This document shows, one piece after another, positions 1 through 6,374 of a stretch of DNA of 64,000 nucleotides. Source of the stretch: a virus; IMG/VR virus record IMGVR_UViG_3300029922_000017, positions 62,001 through 126,000 of that record. One strand, 5' to 3'. Made by a program: the position numbers and the translations under genes. The stretch's first letter is position 1. Each line of letters opens with the position of its first letter. The notes below the pieces were generated by a model that saw only the letters and a list, made by a program, of their open reading frames with translations, was not told the DNA's origin and ran no database searches.

Positions 1-124
1 CAATCCTTCACCAAGCATGGGATATTCATCCTTCCAATTCTGACAAAAGTAACGGCTGGCATATTGACATTGTTGCCCCCATCTGTTTGCGAGCAACATC
101 ACCAAAATCTACAAAATCATTCAT
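1..124 (-). CDS. 5' part of an unidentified gene, frameshifted at a G-run
   Basis: The ATG at 124 lies 7 nt after a TTGCAA-16-TATATT promoter, so the mRNA should be leaderless. The first frame gives about 16 sensible residues (MNDFVDFGDVARKQMG). The frame one base over then reads on to the window edge (QQCQYASRYFCQNWKDEYP). The switch falls on a run of five G (76-80 on plus); four G would join the two halves. The product is not recognised. This may be a real indel or a sequencing error. Confidence 0.45.
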
Positions 125-194
125 ATGAAAGAATATACCTATTTATATTTTAATTGCAAGGATTATTTCAAACTATTTTCTATTCTCGAATGAC

Positions 195-227
195 GAATAG
201 TAACTCGAATATTATAGATACTATTTC
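195..227. repeat. Copy 1 of AGTAACTCGAAT motif
   Basis: Contains AGTAACTCGAATATTATA followed by GATACTATTT. An almost identical stretch is at 3244-3275, with shorter copies at 2096-2118 and 4237-4259. All copies lie between genes. The rest of 125-336 holds no convincing gene. Confidence 0.5.
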
Positions 228-336
228 AAAAAACGAAGTCTCTTCCTCACCTTCCGCATTTAGTATACTAAATTCAATTAGAAATAGCAACAACAAATCT
301 CACTTATTTTACACTCGACTTTATATTTATATTCAT

Positions 337-437
337 AGCGTAGAAAACTATTAACAATTTGCAATTCCCTAATAAGTTCTTCAAATAAGAATTCTACGCT
401 TATCTTATTAGGGAATTTGCTTTGCAAAAGCGTAGAA
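337..437 (+). promoter_or_regulatory. Interleaved inverted-repeat element X-Y-X'-Y'-X before endonuclease VII gene
   Basis: X (agcgtagaa, 337-345), Y (about 361-376, core aattccctaataag), X' (ttctacgct, 392-400), Y' (404-420), and a second X (429-437) six bases before the ATG at 443. X/X' and Y/Y' pair in an interleaved order, as in a pseudoknot, and the second X could compete with the first. An element of the same layout but different sequence precedes the HNH gene at 39400-40074. Confidence 0.7.
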
Positions 438-442
438 AACTT

Positions 443-832
443 ATGTCATATAAAAATAAAGAAGATGCTAAAGCATTTCACAGAAGATATTATTTAGCCC
501 ATAGAGAAGAAGCTTTACTGAAAAGTAAAGCGTGGAGAACTAACAATCCAGAATTAGCCGCAAAGCAAAAAAGAGAACATCATATTAAAAATCGTGAAGT
601 ATTACTGGCAAAAGCTGCTATTTACAGAAAAAACAATAGAGAAACTTTATTGGAAAAGAGCAGATTAAGAAGACAGAAAAAACTTGACAATTTAGGATTT
701 TCTGGTATAGAACACTGTGAAATTTGTGGCCGTAATAAATCGGAATTTAAGAAAGGATTAGCAGTTGACCATTGCCATGAGACCGGAAAAATACGGGGAT
801 TATTATGTTATTTATGTAATACTAATCTATGA
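443..832 (+). CDS. Recombination endonuclease VII-like HNH nuclease, interrupted by TGA
   Basis: A basic N-terminal half is followed by the endonuclease VII (T4 gp49-like) core. It has CEICG (Cys92, Cys95), DHCH (Asp109-His112) and CYLC (Cys122, Cys125), as in free-standing phage HNH nucleases that cut branched DNA or act as homing enzymes. Family members usually continue after the last zinc ligand with Gly-Arg..Asp-Asn and a short helix. Here TGA (830-832) stands where Gly is expected, and the same frame continues RYSDN...LEKSINYLKKH to a stop at 929-931. It is either a nonsense mutation (GGA to TGA), readthrough or a sequence error. ATG 443 is chosen over the upstream TTG. No Shine-Dalgarno sequence is visible. 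Confidence 0.8.
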   Translation: MSYKNKEDAKAFHRRYYLAHREEALLKSKAWRTNNPELAAKQKREHHIKNREVLLAKAAIYRKNNRETLLEKSRLRRQKKLDNLGFSGIEHCEICGRNKSEFKKGLAVDHCHETGKIRGLLCYLCNTNL

Positions 833-880
833 AGATATAGTGATAATATCAAATTATTAGAGAAGTCAATTAACTATCTT

Positions 881-923
881 AAAAAGCATAATACTCCACA
901 AGAAACTAATCCAGTGGAGTATT
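881..923 (-). terminator. Terminator-like hairpin after 935-1471
   Basis: AATACTCCAC (890-899) pairs with GTGGAGTATT (914-923). Read on minus, the stem is followed by ATGCTTTTTAAG. It overlaps the post-stop tail of the endonuclease VII frame. Confidence 0.45.
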
Positions 924-934
924 ATATTTGAGAT

Positions 935-1471
935 TTACCGTTTAACCACAATTAGTCCCCTCGCCCGCAATTTTTGAATGTTGTTAAGCGTAACTGTGCG
1001 GACAACTGGCTTAAACTCGTTAAGGGCAGAACTAGCGTAGAAATAAGGCTTTAGGGCATCATAATCAATCCGCTTTCCAGTTTCATCAAAATATCCCGTT
1101 TCTTCCGTTTTCTTGGACTTGGAAGGATAATAAAACAGATAAAACTTTCCATCATCTTTGGTTTTATTAACCCGAATTGGGGTCATTTTTCCGTCGGGCA
1201 TATAAGGAGCGTGCCAAGAATCCGCCGGAATGTATTCAACTTCACTTGCGGCAACGCCAAGCAATGCTGCTGTCTTTTTTTCTACGGCACGCTTGTAATC
1301 TATATTCAACCATCCTTTAACTATGGCCCGTTTAATAACGCCTTTGAAAGGACAAGTCTTTTTCAATGTCGGCTCGGTAATTGTTTCGGCTGAAAAGAAT
1401 TGACTATTGGTTCCGATACCAGTGAGAAAATCCACCATTGAAGGAACGGACATTTTAAGAGTTGTTTTCAT
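935..1471 (-). CDS. Hypothetical phage protein, A/C-leader class
   Basis: 178 residues, not recognised. It begins MKTTLKMSVPSM and is soluble and Lys-rich, with no visible domain. The start at 1471 is chosen because the mRNA should begin near 1506, giving a leader of about 35 nt made almost only of A, C and T (AACATTAACAAAAAACAAC). The longer frame back to a TTG at 1507 would need an unusual start. It belongs to the small class with A/C-rich leaders and is therefore probably strongly translated. Confidence 0.7.
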   Translation of the reverse strand: MKTTLKMSVPSMVDFLTGIGTNSQFFSAETITEPTLKKTCPFKGVIKRAIVKGWLNIDYKRAVEKKTAALLGVAASEVEYIPADSWHAPYMPDGKMTPIRVNKTKDDGKFYLFYYPSKSKKTEETGYFDETGKRIDYDALKPYFYASSALNEFKPVVRTVTLNNIQKLRARGLIVVKR

Positions 1472-1512
1472 ATGTTGTTTTTTGTTAATGTTAATTGTTA
1501 CTGACAAAGGAG

Positions 1513-1540
1513 AGTATAGAGATTTTTATCTTAAAGTCAA
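1513..1540 (-). promoter_or_regulatory. Promoter of 935-1471
   Basis: TTGACT-16-TATACT read on minus, with the -10 ending at 1513. It drives an A/C-rich leader rather than a leaderless mRNA. Confidence 0.75.
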
Positions 1541-1553
1541 AAAGAAAATGGAT

Positions 1554-1769
1554 TTATTTTAATTTATCCATATTTTGCCATTTATAGACAGTTTCACAAA
1601 ATTCATAATTAAAATCCCGCATATAGCAAATGCCCTGAAAAAATCCAATATGGTTACTCAAACCCCATGCCAGACTTTTCGGTGAATCTGCTAATGCAAT
1701 GGCAGACTTTTGGCAACCCGAATCAATGTAAGCAATCAATTCTTCAAGAGTGCAAGTTTTGTAATTCAT
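1554..1769 (-). CDS. Small hypothetical protein
   Basis: 71 residues, acidic, with an N-terminal helix (TCTLEELIAYIDSG) and an aromatic C-terminus. TTGACT-16-TATACT (1781-1808) ends 11 nt before the ATG. The -35 box contains the TGA stop of the upstream gene 1805-2023. Function unknown. Confidence 0.65.
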   Translation of the reverse strand: MNYKTCTLEELIAYIDSGCQKSAIALADSPKSLAWGLSNHIGFFQGICYMRDFNYEFCETVYKWQNMDKLK

Positions 1770-1804
1770 ATGTTGATAGAAGTATATCTATTTTTATACT
1801 AAAG

Positions 1805-2023
1805 TCAATTACGATCTATGGAAAAATTAATTCCATTTTTATTCCATCTTGATTTATGCCAGTCATTATGAACAATTTCAAGACATAACTCGAATGTGAA
1901 AATGTTAATGGTAGTTATTACATTGTAATAATCCCAGTTACAATGAAAGCCAAACCATTCATATTCATACCGATTGCAAACTAATGCCCACGGCCATTTT
2001 GGATTGTGAAATAATGTTTTCAT
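1805..2023 (-). CDS. Small aromatic-rich hypothetical protein
   Basis: 72 residues, rich in Trp, Tyr and Phe (NPKWPWALVCNRYEYEWF), no known domain. TTGACA-16-TATACT (2034-2061) precedes the ATG by 10 nt. Its stop TGA lies inside the TTGACT of the next promoter downstream. Confidence 0.65.
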   Translation of the reverse strand: MKTLFHNPKWPWALVCNRYEYEWFGFHCNWDYYNVITTINIFTFELCLEIVHNDWHKSRWNKNGINFSIDRN

Positions 2024-2077
2024 ATGTTTCTAAAGTATATCTATTTTAATTCAAATGTCAAATAAATTTCAAATTAT

Positions 2078-2224
2078 TTACTTTAATGATATTATAGTAA
2101 CTCGAATGTGATATTTACTTGTCGGTGAAAATAACAATAAAATTGCCGATACCTTTTTCAAGATACCGGCAACCAACATATGACCACCACCGGAATAAAC
2201 AAAAGGGAATTTAGGTAAATCAAT
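2078..2224 (-). CDS. Possible 48-residue ORF lacking an AUG at the expected place
   Basis: A TTGACT-16-TATAAT promoter overlaps the stop of 2258-2443. Nine nt after it, an open frame begins with ATT (2224) and reads IDLPKFPFVYSGGGHMLVAG; the first ATG is 15 codons in (2179). The GGGH..AG string recalls the DHHA1 motif of DHH phosphoesterases, but the length is far too short for that family. It may use a near-cognate start, or be a decayed gene. Confidence 0.3.
   Translation of the reverse strand: MDLPKFPFVYSGGGHMLVAGILKKVSAILLLFSPTSKYHIRVTIISLK
2096..2118. repeat. Copy 2 of AGTAACTCGAAT motif
   Basis: AGTAACTCGAATGTGATATTT, a shorter match to the motif at 195-227 and 3244-3275, overlapping the end of the weak ORF 2078-2224. 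Confidence 0.4.
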
Positions 2225-2257
2225 CGTGTGATTATTATACAAATTGCCGGTGAATAG

Positions 2258-2443
2258 TCAACGAATTTCGTCAGGAAATACAAAAATAGCAGTGCCAGCG
2301 TGTAATTCTTTACAATCTTCCAAAAGATTTACTGCGAGATTTCCGCTCTGACAATAATCTACAAAGGTGCCAACTCCCTTATGAGCAGGATTGTTGTCCA
2401 ACTCAAATCGAATGACATCACCTTTAACGTAATTAGTTTTCAT
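2258..2443 (-). CDS. Small beta-rich protein
   Basis: 61 residues with a KOW/SH3-like look: KGDVIRFELDNNPAHKGVGTFVDY. A similar opening (GDKVEV...GVIHG) occurs in the paralogues at 7689 and 23016. TTGACT-16-TATAAT ends 6 nt before the ATG, so the mRNA should be leaderless. The stop TGA lies in the following TTGACT. Confidence 0.65.
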   Translation of the reverse strand: MKTNYVKGDVIRFELDNNPAHKGVGTFVDYCQSGNLAVNLLEDCKELHAGTAIFVFPDEIR

Positions 2444-2469
2444 ATTGGTATTATATTTAAACTCGGTGA

Positions 2470-2666
2470 GAAGTCAAGAAATTAAATTTTGTTCGGATTT
2501 CACTGAACCTAACTTACTAGGTTGTTCCAAGGGTAGAGACAAGTCGAACTCTACATTTTCCCCAACGGGCTATTTTCCCATTAAATTACCTCGTCTATCG
2601 AACGTGGGAACTCATAGGGAAATTACTCCTATGAAACCACTTTCACTGGCCGTGTGAAATTATAAG
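2470..2666 (-). ncRNA. Structured non-coding stretch, hairpin series
   Basis: Read on minus after the 26-residue ORF 2667-2747, five hairpins follow in about 190 nt: TTTCAC/GTGAAA, TCATAGG/CCTATGA, CGT/ACG, GTAGAG/CTCTAC and AACCTA/TAGGTT. CAGTGAAA occurs twice, so alternative pairings are possible. There is no ORF. It may be a trailer or a separate small RNA. Confidence 0.4.
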
Positions 2667-2747
2667 TCACGCTTGAGTTTTCCGTTTGCGAAACATCCAC
2701 TTGACACGGATTAAATTGGAAGCCTCAGTAAAGATTTTAATTTTCAT
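2667..2747 (-). CDS. 26-residue basic peptide
   Basis: The ATG at 2747 is 6 nt after TTGACA-16-TATACT, the same leaderless arrangement as established genes nearby. The peptide (MKIKIFTEASNLIRVKW, then a Lys/Arg-rich tail) is basic. The promoter is the main evidence; function unknown. Confidence 0.45.
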   Translation of the reverse strand: MKIKIFTEASNLIRVKWMFRKRKTQA

Positions 2748-2791
2748 ACTTTAAGTATATCTATTTTAGGTTGAATGTCAATCCAATTAAA

Positions 2792-3004
2792 TTATTTGTC
2801 CCAGTAATAAAAGTATTCACCACCGGCTTCCGTCACTGTGTGGAGATAAACCCGATATAAAATTCTGCCATTGGCATTTGTGCCGACGACTTCGGGGTTA
2901 TTCAATGCCTCTTGATTGGCATTGTTGACGTTCTTTTCGTCACTACAACCGGCAAAGAATATCATTGCCGCCAGAAATAGAGCTAATCCAATGGCAAGTT
3001 TCAT
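2792..3004 (-). CDS. Small lipoprotein
   Basis: 70 residues. Lys-2 is followed by a hydrophobic segment (IGLALFLAAMIFFAG) and a lipobox ending at Cys20 (FFAGC). This predicts signal peptidase II processing and lipid anchoring, then a mature part of about 50 residues with a Tyr-rich tail. Phage lipoproteins often act in superinfection exclusion, but nothing here proves that role. Its ATG overlaps the stop of a nine-codon upstream ORF (3001-3030) as ATGA, so translation is probably coupled. Confidence 0.75.
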   Translation of the reverse strand: MKLAIGLALFLAAMIFFAGCSDEKNVNNANQEALNNPEVVGTNANGRILYRVYLHTVTEAGGEYFYYWDK

Positions 3005-3030
3005 TTAATCGAGACGAATAGTTTTTTCAT
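3001..3030 (-). CDS. Nine-residue leader peptide MKKLFVSIK
   Basis: TTGACA-16-TATAAT ends 8 nt before this ATG, where other genes in the region have their start. The ORF has nine codons, and its TGA overlaps the lipoprotein ATG as ATGA. It is probably a leader peptide for translational coupling, or a former N-terminus separated by a frameshift. Confidence 0.45.
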   Translation of the reverse strand: MKKLFVSIK

Positions 3031-3062
3031 GTGTGAGTATTATACAGAGTTTTGATTGATTG

Positions 3063-3182
3063 TCAAGTGTGGGGATTAAATCCATGTTTATCAAAATATC
3101 CAGCCAATCCTTCGCCGGGCCGACGAACCGTGGTTGGACGATTGCCGCCGACGGTAGCCAATATGATGATAAACGAATTCAT
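3063..3182 (-). CDS. 39-residue protein
   Basis: The ATG at 3182 is 6 nt after TTGACA-16-TATACT. The product starts with a short hydrophobic stretch (MNSFIIILATVGG), then a basic RPTTVRRPGEG segment. The stop TGA is inside the TTGACA of the lipoprotein promoter. Function unknown. Confidence 0.5.
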   Translation of the reverse strand: MNSFIIILATVGGNRPTTVRRPGEGLAGYFDKHGFNPHT

Positions 3183-3243
3183 GTAAAGAGTATATCTATT
3201 TTAATACAAATGTCAACATTTATTTTTCGACCAAGAAGACCAA

Positions 3244-3275
3244 TAGTAACTCGAATATTATATATACTATTTGGA
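3244..3275. repeat. Copy 3 of AGTAACTCGAAT motif
   Basis: AGTAACTCGAATATTATA then TATACTATTT, nearly identical to 195-227. It lies between the terminator of 3342-3653 and the promoter of 3063-3182. Confidence 0.5.
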
Positions 3276-3280
3276 AAAAA

Positions 3281-3323
3281 TAAAACAAAAATCCACTTGA
3301 CTTTTTGGGTATTAGTCAAGTGG
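3281..3323 (-). terminator. Intrinsic terminator of 3342-3653
   Basis: CCACTTGACT (3293-3302) pairs with AGTCAAGTGG (3314-3323). On minus it is followed by ATTTTTGTTTT. Confidence 0.8.
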
Positions 3324-3341
3324 GTTGAAACTGTTTATTGA

Positions 3342-3653
3342 TTAGGCAATCGCCTTTTCAACCTTGTCGCCAGTGCCTTTGATGCCGTTCCGGTTGTAGT
3401 TGCGGAACTTCTTCTGGAACAGAGTGTTTTCACACACCGGCTGGTTCGGCAGCAATCCATTGCCCTTGCCGATGATGCCGGTAATCTTGAACTGGACACT
3501 GCCGATGGCAATGGCAGCGAGGATGTTCGAGCGGGTGTTGCTGGCCGACTTGCCAATCTGCAAACCGGACTGCTTGGCGATGCCATTCAATTCGGCACGG
3601 GTGAGGGTGTCGAGGAACATTTCGGCGAAGGAGAGTTCATTGCTGGTGTTCAT
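3342..3653 (-). CDS. Probably abundant small protein with SAP/Rho-N-like helices
   Basis: 103 residues. LTRAELNGIAKQSGLQIGK, then NTRSNILAAI, resembles the paired helices of SAP or Rho N-terminal domains, which bind nucleic acid; this is an impression from sequence only. The codons are clearly GC-richer than those of neighbours, the 5' leader is A/C-only (AACAAAACAAAAAACAAAAC) and there is a strong terminator, all suggesting high expression. Confidence 0.75.
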   Translation of the reverse strand: MNTSNELSFAEMFLDTLTRAELNGIAKQSGLQIGKSASNTRSNILAAIAIGSVQFKITGIIGKGNGLLPNQPVCENTLFQKKFRNYNRNGIKGTGDKVEKAIA

Positions 3654-3696
3654 AGTTTTGTTTTTTGTTTTGTTTTAGTTGTTACTTACAAGAAAG

Positions 3697-3724
3697 AGTA
3701 TATCTATTTTTAATTGAATGTCAA
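3697..3724 (-). promoter_or_regulatory. Promoter of 3342-3653
   Basis: TTGACA-16-TATACT on minus. Transcription should start about 37 nt before the ATG, giving an unstructured leader beginning AGTAACAACTAAAAC. Confidence 0.8.
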
Positions 3725-3728
3725 ATCT

Positions 3729-3902
3729 TTATTTATATTCCCAGACAACTTCCTGATACTGCTTGCCGTCTTGGGATTGTTTGATAATGTGGAGATTAGC
3801 CTTGTTCAATTGAGAAAATTCAATGGCATCTTCCAATCCTTGATGGTGGACTGGAAAATCAGTAGTCCCAAATTCAGTGGTGACGGCGTAATTGATATTC
3901 AT
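3729..3902 (-). CDS. Small hypothetical protein
   Basis: 57 residues (MNINYAVTTEFGTTDF...). ATG 3902 is chosen because TTGACA-16-TATAAT ends 6 nt upstream. The body has an alpha/beta look (GLEDAIEFSQLNKANLHI) like small phage proteins. Function unknown. Confidence 0.65.
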   Translation of the reverse strand: MNINYAVTTEFGTTDFPVHHQGLEDAIEFSQLNKANLHIIKQSQDGKQYQEVVWEYK

Positions 3903-3936
3903 ATGATTATTATACTTATTGGCTTGCAAATGTCAA

Positions 3937-4176
3937 TTAAATTTCACTGCAACATGAAAATCCATTAATGTAAATGGACAATTCTTCAAGTAGAGTTTTT
4001 CGGGGACAGCTATCAATTGACACCATGATTGACACAGTGTTATGAATTTTGTCATAGGTAATGGCATCATTCGAGAATAGATAGAACCGGAAATATGACC
4101 CCATACCCTTTTTAAGAGCAGCAAATTCAACGTCAGTCAATTCAATATACCAAGAATGTTTTTTCATATTTTTCAT
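3937..4176 (-). CDS. Small hypothetical protein
   Basis: 79 residues, MKNMKKHSWYIELTDVEF. TTGACA-16-TATACT ends 7 nt before the ATG. It ends in a Cys-Cys-containing tail. Not recognised. Confidence 0.65.
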   Translation of the reverse strand: MKNMKKHSWYIELTDVEFAALKKGMGSYFRFYLFSNDAITYDKIHNTVSIMVSIDSCPRKTLLEELSIYINGFSCCSEI

Positions 4177-4236
4177 ATAAGAGAGTATATCTATTTTTAT
4201 ACAAATGTCAATGATTTATTTTTGCCGGATTGTTAT

Positions 4237-4259
4237 CAAGTAACTCGAACAATATAACC
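4237..4259. repeat. Copy 4 of AGTAACTCGAA motif
   Basis: AGTAACTCGAACAATATAACC, just past the terminator of the DUF932 gene. It is the weakest of the four copies. Confidence 0.4.
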
Positions 4260-4272
4260 AGTCAACCAAGTA

Positions 4273-4312
4273 TTAAAAAACCTCACTTATCTTTGCTATC
4301 AGATAAGTGAGA
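4273..4312 (-). terminator. Intrinsic terminator of the DUF932 gene
   Basis: CTCACTTATCT (4282-4292) pairs with AGATAAGTGAG (4301-4311), followed on minus by GTTTTTTAATAC. Confidence 0.85.
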
Positions 4313-4328
4313 TTGTTATTGACTTTCG

Positions 4329-5387
4329 TTAAATTGCCGCCAGCAACTTGCGACCCCGTTCCTCAATTGCCGGAAGTGCATCACGGTCGGTGGTCAACAG
4401 ATTGTAAAATTCCGACTTGCTATCGGCATTGTTGCCAAATTCCGATGAAGCAAACCGGCGACCAAACGGAGTCTTGGCAGTTGCCGAGCCGTGAGTCAGC
4501 AATTGAGTGTAGGCATTGAGCAAATCAAATTCAGTCTGCCCACGATTGGCAATCCCGTTAGTGTGCAAGTGAACCAATTCCTTCACGGTGTTTTCACCAC
4601 GAGTGGACATTTTCAACTTGTCGCCAGCCTCAATTTCAGGCGTAATGAAACCAGCGAAAATTTCCTTGGCACGATTTTCGTTGCATTCATTGGCAGCAAG
4701 GCCATCCATCGCCGCCTTAAACACCGCAGCCATGCCAACAGCCTTTTCCACTTCGCCCTTGGACGCTTCCAAGCGGTCAGAAAAATTCTTGGTTGCCCGT
4801 TCGTGAAACAGAATTTTACCCGATGCACGAGAGAGAGATATCGTGTTCCAGCAAACCGGCAAGATGCTGGAGAGTTCGCATTGCGGCGACACAGACCTGT
4901 CCAATCCACCGGAAAAATTCAACTGGAAATTAGACTGGCGACCATCGCCAACCGTCATTGATTTCAGTTCGGAAAGAGTGACGCCGATAAACCAGAACGA
5001 GCGATTCCAGAGCATACCGATACTGGAAACATCGTAATTGGTTCCGGCCAATTCACCAGCAACCCATGCCCACGCTTCACGAGGCGTAAAGAGAATGTAA
5101 GTTCCCCGCTTGTCCTTTTCCTTGGCTTCACATCCGGCTTCCGTTTCGTCAACAATCGTCTCACCACAGAAAGGGGGAGCGACGGGCAGCATATCATCCA
5201 TGGACACCGGCACATGGAATTTACGGTTGCCAAACACCACTTCCTTGCCGCCATAGAAAAACAGCGGCATGGCTTTGATTTCAGGAAAATCTTCCAGCTT
5301 GGGCTTCCCAATCTTGGTCAGCTTGTGCCATGCCTGTGTTTCGGCAATTTGAAAATCACGTTTCGGGTTATAGATGCCATGTGACAT
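4329..5387 (-). CDS. DUF932 family protein
   Basis: 352 residues. Start ETQAWHKLTK, a central LNFSGGLDRSVSP segment and a long helical C-terminus match the DUF932/phage-plasmid-like family, whose members are common in plasmids and phages and have no agreed function. The codons are GC-rich relative to the window. The promoter is TTTACA-16-TATATT (5435-5462), followed by a leader of about 40 nt rich in A and C, and a strong terminator follows the gene. It is very likely abundantly made. Confidence 0.8.
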   Translation of the reverse strand: MSHGIYNPKRDFQIAETQAWHKLTKIGKPKLEDFPEIKAMPLFFYGGKEVVFGNRKFHVPVSMDDMLPVAPPFCGETIVDETEAGCEAKEKDKRGTYILFTPREAWAWVAGELAGTNYDVSSIGMLWNRSFWFIGVTLSELKSMTVGDGRQSNFQLNFSGGLDRSVSPQCELSSILPVCWNTISLSRASGKILFHERATKNFSDRLEASKGEVEKAVGMAAVFKAAMDGLAANECNENRAKEIFAGFITPEIEAGDKLKMSTRGENTVKELVHLHTNGIANRGQTEFDLLNAYTQLLTHGSATAKTPFGRRFASSEFGNNADSKSEFYNLLTTDRDALPAIEERGRKLLAAI

Positions 5388-5434
5388 AATGTTTTTGTGT
5401 TAATTGTTTTTGATGTTTGTTACCAACAAGAAAG

Positions 5435-5462
5435 AATATACGCTTTTATTTTAATTTGTAAA
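5435..5462 (-). promoter_or_regulatory. Promoter of the DUF932 gene
   Basis: TTTACA-16-TATATT on minus, about 47 nt before the ATG. The leader contains GTAACAAACATCAAAAAC, related to the other A/C leaders. Confidence 0.7.
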
Positions 5463-5562
5463 GGTTTATTTTGTTTTATTTTCATCTAGTTCTAATTATG
5501 TCCAATTTCTGGACACCTTCTGTCCAGTGGAATAACTATAACCTTCGTCTTACTCTCGGAAA

Positions 5563-5588
5563 TAAAAAACTCCCCTTTCGGGGAGTTA
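5563..5588 (-). terminator. Intrinsic terminator of 5612-5902
   Basis: AACTCCCC/GGGGAGTT hairpin with a GAAA-type loop on minus, followed by TTTTTTATTT. Confidence 0.85.
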
Positions 5589-5611
5589 GTTGATTTTGAA
5601 TTGATTGTCAA

Positions 5612-5902
5612 TTACTTCTTGCCCTTTTTCTCGGCAAGTGCCGCAGTCGGATTTTCCGTTGTCAGTGCGGCCAGCTTCTTACGCTGGTTGGTCGAGCCAT
5701 TGGGAATAAGCGACTTCACTTTGTCGGCATGGGACAAGGCAGCGTATTCCGCATTGCGATTTTGTGCCTCAATCCGCTTTGCGTCCCGCTTCATATGAAG
5801 GATGCGGCTGGAATAGCCATTGGTTTTCAACTTGCCAATGTGCTTATTGGCCGAAGTGCCGAGTGATGCCGATTTGGTTTGGGGGTATTTTTGTGTGCTC
5901 AT
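5612..5902 (-). CDS. Basic small protein
   Basis: 96 residues, about one quarter Lys/Arg, no hydrophobic core and a C-terminal EKKGKK. It looks like a nucleic-acid-binding or virion-internal protein, but no family is recognised. TTGACA-16-TATAAT ends 6 nt before the ATG, and a terminator follows directly. Confidence 0.7.
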   Translation of the reverse strand: MSTQKYPQTKSASLGTSANKHIGKLKTNGYSSRILHMKRDAKRIEAQNRNAEYAALSHADKVKSLIPNGSTNQRKKLAALTTENPTAALAEKKGKK

Positions 5903-5932
5903 AAAAGTATTATATAGATTGTTTATTGATTG

Positions 5933-6277
5933 TCAATGAACATTTACAAAAATATCAGAATGTTCACCGTCATTCCAAGGGTCGTTATCAACCTTAAAAT
6001 TCAACTCTGTTTTAATAGTGTAATAGGTCGACCTCGTAATTTGAACTGGGTTGCCATTGATAACAATCACCGGAACAAGTTTCCCGTCGTGGCGCAACCG
6101 AAGTTTCTTTTCGCCCTTGCGATGCTGCCGAGTGGTTGAAACGGTAACATTAACTCGGTCTTTCACATTGGGATAATACTTGATAAAGATGCTATTACAT
6201 AAGGTTATACCTTCCCTGGAATACCAGGAACTTCCGTAGTGGTTGGATACCCGTTTCAATTTAAATGTTTTTGTCAT
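5933..6277 (-). CDS. Hypothetical protein
   Basis: 114 residues, MTKTFKLKRVSNHYGSSWYS, beta-rich with a basic HRKGEKKLRLRH patch. ATG 6277 is preferred over the in-frame TTG two codons upstream because it follows TTGACT-16-TATAAT by 8 nt. It marks the edge of the minus-strand block; divergent plus genes begin at 6338. Confidence 0.7.
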   Translation of the reverse strand: MTKTFKLKRVSNHYGSSWYSREGITLCNSIFIKYYPNVKDRVNVTVSTTRQHRKGEKKLRLRHDGKLVPVIVINGNPVQITRSTYYTIKTELNFKVDNDPWNDGEHSDIFVNVH

Positions 6278-6337
6278 ATGCAAACATTATAGAGATTATA
6301 TTTCCAAAGTCAACGGGAAATTTATTTTCTTTTTCAG

Positions 6338-6365
6338 TTGCTATTTATAGTGTAGAATGTATATT
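6338..6365 (+). promoter_or_regulatory. Weak divergent promoter
   Basis: TTGCTA-16-TATATT, the first plus promoter of the 6.3-20 kb block. Confidence 0.5.
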
Positions 6366-6374
6366 GTATGGCAT

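Noticed and set aside
154-354. 66-residue plus ORF at the left end
   Set aside because: Low-complexity Ser/Asn sequence crossing a repeated intergenic motif, no promoter, no protein-like pattern.
830-832. TGA as a sense codon (alternative genetic code)
   Set aside because: Many genes end in TGA at the expected place, often inside the next TTGACA, so TGA is a stop here.
3060-3341. 93-residue plus ORF
   Set aside because: Runs antisense through a promoter-supported minus gene (3063-3182) and a terminator; its residues are not protein-like.
4491-4961. 156-residue plus ORF
   Set aside because: Antisense shadow of the DUF932 gene in a GC-rich stretch.
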